Origin: Coniochaeta sp. PMI_546
Lineage: Eukaryota > Ascomycota > Sordariomycetes > Coniochaetales > Coniochaetaceae
Assembly: GCA_021432605.1 (NCBI GenBank)
Contig: MU271158.1
Location: 558,001 to 622,000 of the forward strand
Reading direction: 5' to 3'
DNA: 64,000 bases
Shown piece after piece: positions 57,138 to 64,000 of this stretch (its first letter is position 1; every line of letters starts with the position of its first letter). A program made the position numbers and the translations under genes. Under the pieces are notes generated by a model. That model was given only the letters and a program-made list of their open reading frames with translations, had not been told where the DNA came from and did no database searches.

Positions 57138-60100
57138 ATGACACGGTCACGTGATTGCAAACGCCAAAAGTCGCGGGGATCCGACCACACTGAACCCTGC
57201 AACGCGTCTTCCAGCGAAAACACATCTTCGAAGACGGTGCTCCGCCGACCACAAGCCTTCAAACCGTATGCGACCATGGAGCATAGGAGTTCCGATGAAC
57301 CCCCAGCGAAGAAGCGCCGATTCTTTGCCGAGTCGGTCCAAACTCCGGTCAAGTCGCCAGTCAATGACACCGAGCTCACCCCTAGCCAAGGCGCCTCCAA
57401 GCCCAGATCACCACTTTTCGAGCGAGATGTCAGTCATACCCTCAACCAGGCATCCAATGCCAACCCAGAGTCGTCCCCTGCACCGAGCCGTCCGTCATCC
57501 ATGGCCTTTGATCAAGCGACTTTCGAGATTATCGTGGGTGACAAGGTGAAGCCTGAAGTACTCGAAACCATACAACAACACTGTGGCGACAATATCGAGC
57601 GAGCAGTGAATATGTATTTTGATGGAACATGGAAGTATCTCAAGAAGAAGACCACGACCTCTGTTGCTACTCCACAGCTCACGGCGCGTACGCCCACTAC
57701 AATACCGATGGATTCTCGCACACATGCTCAGTCTCGGCTCAACATCCATACACGCGTTCCTGAATCACGATATATCGGCGCCTTTGGTGCGGAAGGTTGG
57801 GCAACCCGTAGTGGCTTCGGTCTCTTGAAACATGGCGACTATGTCAAGATCGAGCGCCACGCGATTCAGCCACCACAAGGCAAGCGTTCTACTACCATCA
57901 TGGCTAAAAAGGTCGATGTCATTGTACGCTTCACCGATGCTCGGGGCATGGAAATCGGACGGCTAGCAAAAGATACTGCGAATTGGGTCTCCACACTCAT
58001 TGACCAAAATATATGCAAGTTCGAAGGATCGTGCGTCTACGCGCCGGAGAGGCTACGCACCAACGATACTGTCTTTCTCCAACTGAGGTGCTCCCTGCTT
58101 CAGTCGGCATTTCTTTCTCGAGGCTTCCAGATTCCTCAGAACCGCAAAACAAGTATATTTGAGCAGGATGAGTCCTCGGAGGAGCGTGATCTTCGTCTAC
58201 GCCAGGTCGCTATAGTCAGGCTCTTTCAGGAGATTAATCTCGTCCCGACGAAAAGCAACGCTGCAGCAGCAGAAGATCAGCGCCGAGTTCTACTTGAGGC
58301 TGCTGAGCTGGCCGAGAAGAATCATGCCAAGCCAGTTGAACCTGCGAACCCCGGGGCGTCGACTTCGCCAGATGACGTCGAAGACGGCCAAGAACTCGAA
58401 CAAGGTCAGCTTGATACGCTGTATAAGAAAGCACAGACGTTCGATTTCAACACTCCGGAGGCAGAGCCTGCTGATACATTTGCCATGACTCTTCGTCCGT
58501 ATCAGAAACAGTCTCTCCACTGGATGATAACCAAAGAGAAAAATGAAAGAAATAAGGACAGGGAAGAATCGATGAATCCCTTATGGGAGGAATACGTATG
58601 GCCAACACAAGATCATGACGACAAAGAACTCCCTCGAGTTACCAACCAAACTGTGTTCTATGTAAACCCATACTCTGGGGACCTGTCGCTCGAATTCCCT
58701 CGACAGGAGCAGCATTGTCTCGGCGGTATATTGGCTGACGAGATGGGTCTCGGAAAGACAATTCAGATGCTGAGTTTGATCCACTCACATAAGTCACAGG
58801 TTGCGATTGGCGCTCGTCGGGGAATTGGCAAGCCTGGATCTGTCAATCATTTGCGACGCCTACCTTCTGGGTCCCCAAGAATTGTCGATGCGCCATGCAC
58901 TACTCTGGTCATCGCACCAATGTCTCTCCTTGCCCAGTGGCAAAGCGAGGCCGAAAATGCATCCAAGGAAGGTACACTCAAGTCAGTCGTCTACTACGGT
59001 GCGGAGAAAAACATTGACCTTCGCGATCTCTGTTGCGAGGCAAATGCCGCGTCGGCTCCGGATGTTATCATCACCAGCTACGGCGTAGTGCTTTCCGAAT
59101 TCAGCCAAATCGCTTCCAAGAATGGTGATCGTGGTAATTATCACGGTATATTCTCTTTGAACTTCTTCCGCGTCATTCTCGATGAGGCCCATACCATCAA
59201 AAATCGACAGTCGAAAACGGCAAAAGCCTGCTACGAAATTGCTGCTGAGCACCGATGGGTGTTGACAGGAACTCCCATTGTCAACAGGTTGGAAGATCTG
59301 TTTTCTCTGGTGCGATTCCTGCGTGTTGAGCCGTGGAACAATTTCTCCTTTTGGCGAACATTCATCACAGTACCGTTTGAGTCGAAAGACTTCATGAGGG
59401 CCTTAGATGTTGTCCAGACTGTCCTTGAGCCGCTAGTGATGAGGCGGACGAAGGACATGAGGACTCAGGACGGTGAATTACTTGTTCCACTACCACCGAA
59501 GCAGATCGAAATTGTCGAAGTTGAGTTCTCTGAGGCTGAGCGAGCTGTGTATAACTACATCTTTAACCGCGCTAAGCAGTCATTTCTCGCCAATGTGGAG
59601 GCCGGTACCGTCATGAAAGCTTTCACCAGCATTTTCGCCCAGATTTTGCGTCTCCGCCAAACATGCTGCCATCCGATACTGGTTCGGAACCAGGACATCG
59701 TCGCTGAAGAAGTGGAGGCCGGCGCCCTAGCCGATGCGGCCGCAGGGCTCGCGGACGATATGGATCTCCAATCACTAATCGAACGGTTTACAGCTGCCAC
59801 AGACGATGCTGCTGACGTCAACGCTTTCGGAGCCCATGTTCTACAACAAATCCGCGATGAGGCTGAGAACGAATGTCCGATCTGTGCTGAAGAACCTATG
59901 ATTGAGCCGACTGTGACGGGTTGTTGGCACTCGGCCTGCAAGAAATGTTTGCTGGGTTACATACAGCACCAGGTGGAGCAAAATGAAGTCCCGAAATGCT
60001 TTCAGTGTCGGGAAATCCTCAACACGAGGGACATTTTCGAGGTTGTGAGACACGACGACGATCCAATCAGCACGCCATCTCTTCAGGCACCACGGATCAC

Positions 60101-60704
60101 CTTGCAAAGAGTAGGAACTAACGACTCGTCTGCCAAAATCGTGTCTCTGATACACCATCTACGGCAGTTGCGTAAAAAACATCCAGCCATGAAGTCTGTC
60201 GTCTTTAGCCAGTTCACGTCTTTCTTGTCTCTGATCGAGCCAGCTCTTAATCGAGCAAACATGAAGTTCTTGAGGCTGGACGGTACCATGACACAGAAGG
60301 TGCGTGCTACTGTTCTCACAGAGTTCAGGGAGTCGAACCAGTTCACCGTCCTACTTATCAGTTTGCGCGCTGGTGGCGTCGGGCTTAATTTAACGAGTGC
60401 CAAGAGGGTGTACATGATGGATCCATGGTGGAGCTTTGCTATCGAGGCACAAGCTATCGACCGGGTGCACCGCATGGGCCAGGATGGTGAGGTGAAGGTG
60501 TATAGGTTTATTGTGAAGGAGAGTGTAGAAGAGAGGATGTTAAAAGTCCAGGACCGAAAGAAGTTTATGTGAGTTCCGTACGGCCGTCTCTCTCTTTAAA
60601 CGCTTGCTAATACGTATTACTACAGCGCTTCCTCCCTCGGGATGATGTCTGATGAGGAGAAGAAAGTACAACGGATCGAAGATATTAAAGAGCTCTTAAG
60701 CTAA
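57138..60704 (+). CDS. RAD5: RAD5-type SNF2 helicase and E3 ubiquitin ligase (HIRAN-helicase-RING)
   Basis: Exons 57138-60568 and 60626-60704 give 1169 residues. Order: a basic N-terminus with nuclear-localisation-like PAKKRR; a HIRAN domain (about 211-330, RYIGAFGAEGWATRSG); a SNF2 helicase with Walker A ADEMGLGKTIQ (about 533) and DEAH ILDEAHTIKN (about 681), with LTGTPIVNRLEDLFS; an inserted C3HC4 RING (about 911-955: ENECPICAEEP, CWHSACKKCLLGY, CFQCREIL); and the C-terminal helicase domain (SLRAGGVGLNLTSA, QAIDRVHRMGQ about 1111). The final exon supplies IASSLGMMSDEEKK and ends IKELLS. Rad5 polyubiquitinates PCNA and remodels stalled forks in the nucleus. All key motifs are intact. Its stop codon touches the RIP-degraded AT-rich block. 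Confidence 0.97.
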
Positions 60705-63700
60705 TAATTATTTATAATTATACGTTAAAATACTTAATTACGTACTTAAAGTTTATCTTAAATAAGCTTATAATCGTAAGGTTTTTATTACCTTATTATA
60801 TTAAATACTCTTTTAAATTAACTACTTTTATAAACTACTTACTTTACTTTTATTATCAAATCGTATTAATATTATTAAGTTTTTAAAACTTATATTTTAT
60901 TAATAAAAGTATATAAATACTTTCTTTTAATAAGTAAAAAATAATTAAAAAAGATAATATATAAAAGGTTAATACGTAATCTTATTCCAATACGTAAGGT
61001 TTAATAAAGATTATTATTAATTAAAGAGAAAAAGAAAGAAAGGAATCCCTTACGGTTTAAAAGCGGAGATAAGTATATAAATAACGTACCTACGGGTAAT
61101 TCGTTAATCCGTACCACGGCCGAACTTATAATAAACGACCGTACGTACGAGGTACGTATATATTATAGACCTATAGGTAACGGAGGATACCCCGCTAATA
61201 AATAAGAACATATATACGAGGCTTATCGTACTATATAAGTAAGGGACCTCGGGTTACGTAATTAATTATTATAATTATAATAATTAGGGAGGATTACGGT
61301 TGGTACGATTATAACTATCGTTATAATTACTATAGTTTCTATAAGTATATAAGAGGGAGTCTTTCTAAATTCCGTTATAGATAATTCTTAATTACCTAAT
61401 AATCAATCTAAATATTTAATCGAGGTTATTATTAAATAAGACGTTTGTTTTAACGATACCAGAATAAAGACTATTTGTTATACCTTAACTTATTTATATT
61501 AAATAATAGAACTTACTTTCTAATCCTTAACCCGTCTTAAGATCGTTATATTTTAATTACTCTTATTCGGTAAGTTAACCCTATACTAAATAGCTAATAT
61601 AATACCCGGAATACCTATATTTTAATAGATACCTATAATATAAACGTAAGCTAACGATATAGTAATAATAATTATATAGTTATAAACGGAAATTACGGCT
61701 TTTAAAGAAGGATTTAAAATCGACTTTACGGCTAAGATTAAAGCCCCCCGCCCGGAGCCTTATAATAGGAATAAAGAAGGGTTATAAGCCTTTATTATCT
61801 AAGTATATACGTATTTTAAAATATATTCGAAATCTTTTCTTCGGGAATACGAAAAGGTAATCTATATAGGAAACCTATTAAAAAGGAAAGCGGCCGAATA
61901 ATTCGAACTTAGCTTTCGGGACTTTTTAAACAACTAGTTAAATTAGGAAGGACGGAAGCCGGAAACCCGCGTTATATTTTCAAACGTCGACCGATTATTC
62001 GAAAAATTTAAAAAGACTTTCGGTAATCCTAACGAATAAAGATTAACGGAACGATAATTTCTATCTCTAAAACAAAAAAGCTCGGTAAGAATATATACGG
62101 TAGAATTTAAACGAATCGCGGTTAAATTTAATTTAGGAAAATAAACCTTATTCCTTTATTTTTATAAAAGATTACGGGATAACGTTAAAGATAAGTTTAA
62201 TAAAAAAGATCGACCGGATACTTTATATAAATATATCGTATCCGTAATTAAAATCGATAATCGATTATACGAACGAAAATTCGAAAAAAGAAAAAAAAAA
62301 GTTCTTTAGACGATAAGAAAAACCGCGAACTTAAGAAAGAAACGATCTACGGTTATAAATTCTTATTCCGGACTTATAAACCTAAACGTTATTTAACGAA
62401 ACTAGCTAAGGAAAAAAAGTAAATATTTTAATTATAGGAAATAGGGATATTACGTTAATAAGTATCGTTAACTTAAGAAAGTTTAAAAGCTAATCCCTAA
62501 AAACAAAGTTTAAATAATAATAAAAGATAAAAGATTTTACGTTATCGCGATAATATATAAAGAATAATAATATAAGGTATTTCTTAGACTACCGGGAAAA
62601 GAAATCGATTTAATAATAATATTAAAGTACGATATTATAAACGTAACGTATTTAGTTAACCTATTAGACCGAAAATAAGACGAAATCAAAAAAGAACAAA
62701 TATTTTTATATAAAGATTACGAATCGGTATATATTAACTCGGTCTATTATAACTAAATTTCGTAGAATTCGTATATCTTTTACTATTATATTTGGTATAT
62801 ATAAGAGAAACTAGGTTATAAATAAATACCGGTACGAATATTAATAACCAAGCCGATACTTTACCTTTACCGATCTAAAGATATCGAAAGATACGAGGAA
62901 GTATATAAAAATAGATAATATTTATTATTAATATTACCCGGAATTATATAATCGTAATTTAACCCGATAAGGTAGGAATTCCTAACGGTAATAAAACCTA
63001 AACGAAAAGTCGAAACTAAAAACCGATTATAAATTACTTACCTATTTAAAAACTCGGTAAAATAAACGGGACGATTAAGATATTCGGTATCGGAAATCGT
63101 AACGTAAATTACGACGGAAAAAGAATTAACCGAAACGTTTTAAATACGATAATAAACTTATAACGCGTAAATTAACGCGTTTTTAATAAGTTACCGAGGT
63201 TATAAGATATAAATACGGAAAAAGGTTGAAAAGATAGATTAGAAATAGACCTAAATAAACGAACGTTTAGAAAGATTATTAGTTTCCAAGTCGGAAATAA
63301 AAGAAGAAGATTACGGGGAACCGTTAAAACCTTCTTTTAGAATTAAAGATAAACCCGAATATTACGGTATTTCGTTCCGAAAATTAGAAAAACGATTAAA
63401 AAACGACTAACGTTAGTTATAAAAAGATTATATCGACGTAATATAAAAAGATCTTTATATACGACCGTAAGAGTTAAATACTTACGAGTTACGATTAATA
63501 TATAAGGAAGTTATACTTAGGTAATAATAAATAACGGAATATAAGGAAATTATATCTTACCGAATCTCGTTAATACGTTACGATTACCCTAAAAGAAAAA
63601 GGACGAGTTTTACCGATTTAGAATTATTAATAGGAACCTTATCGATTATAAATAAAGACTAGTAAATATAAAAATTACGCCTTTTTAAGTTATTATCTAA

Positions 63701-64000
63701 GGTTATAATTAAAAAATAACGTTCGATATTACGGAAATCTTATCGTACGGTATAATATTAAGGATACCTTAATTACGAACGAATAATCCCCGAATCAATT
63801 AGAAAATAGGTTAACTTTAGTAAGATATATTAAAAAGAAAGTTAACTTTTATAAAAAACAGACTTTATAGGGAAAAGTTTATATGTAATTTTAGAAGAAT
63901 TCTAATAATCTACGAAACGATTATAGAAATTCAGTTTATATCGACGCGAGCGATTCTAAAAGAATATTATCGATACGATAAACTATTTAAGCCCGAACTT
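60705..64000 (+). mobile_element. AT-rich RIP-degraded block with fossil Ty3/gypsy LTR retrotransposon (partial)
   Basis: From the RAD5 stop to the window end the base composition changes abruptly to about three-quarters A+T. CpA and TpG are nearly absent while TpA is abundant and CpG remains, the classic trace of RIP. On the plus strand, about 61700-62320 still resembles the Gag (retrotransposon gag) region of a Ty3/gypsy element; sequence downstream to 64000 looks like further decayed parts of the same element, and the 60705-61700 part may hold the 5' LTR and leader, though I could not define LTR ends. It is heavily broken throughout, clearly not functional and continues beyond the window. 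RIP acts in the sexual cycle, so the age in time cannot be read from the damage. Confidence 0.8.

Overview
The window is nuclear DNA of a filamentous ascomycete (Pezizomycotina). A Sordariomycete is my inference. The evidence is short 50-80 nt GT-AG introns, two plant-cell-wall enzymes with fungal CBM1 modules, a HET-domain gene, a Zn2Cys6 regulator, GPI-anchored GH76, DUF1996 and a fungal-type ATP-grasp protein. One end is an AT-rich block almost without CpA and TpG, the mark of repeat-induced point mutation (RIP). Exon structures were rebuilt by hand; each spliced gene given here sums to a multiple of three and ends at a stop.

Left part (1-25 kb): GPI-anchored GH76 mannosidase/transglycosidase (895-2361), five-exon DUF2235 hydrolase (2918-4972), 2OG-Fe(II) oxygenase (5895-7210), a four-exon small cysteine-rich secreted protein (8298-8750) whose exons are too short to stand out as ORFs, a decayed membrane-protein remnant (about 8795-9508, minus), a GNAT acetyltransferase (minus), a second 2OG-Fe(II) oxygenase (minus), a divergent calmodulin paralogue (minus) whose first exon is only the ATG, a secreted protein of unknown function (minus) divergent from a secreted DUF1996 protein, a mucin-like single-pass membrane protein, and an ATP-grasp protein.

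Middle (24-37 kb): a divergent pair of biomass enzymes, GH10 xylanase-CBM1 (minus) and CBM1-GH5 endoglucanase (plus). Next is a second divergent pair, a hydantoinase/oxoprolinase-DUF917 fusion (minus) and an NCS1 nucleobase/hydantoin-type permease (plus), which together look like a cyclic-ureide uptake and cleavage module with two GATAAG boxes in the shared promoter. A SnoaL-like protein and a HET protein follow.

Right part (39-61 kb): a secreted FAD (PCMH/BBE-type) oxidoreductase, a second GNAT, three different MFS transporters (DHA1-like, Dal5-like ACS, DHA2-like) and a Zn2Cys6 regulator divergent from the last transporter. No biosynthetic backbone enzyme is present, so this is an accessory transport/regulation region rather than a proven metabolite cluster. 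Then come two housekeeping genes in divergent arrangement, the complex I assembly factor NDUFAF6 and a RAD5-type helicase/ubiquitin ligase. Directly after the RAD5 stop codon the sequence changes to RIP-degraded DNA (60705-64000) holding a fossil Ty3/gypsy element cut by the window edge.

Large gene-free stretches (0.6-1.9 kb) separate most genes. No tRNA, rRNA, CRISPR or intact transposon was found.
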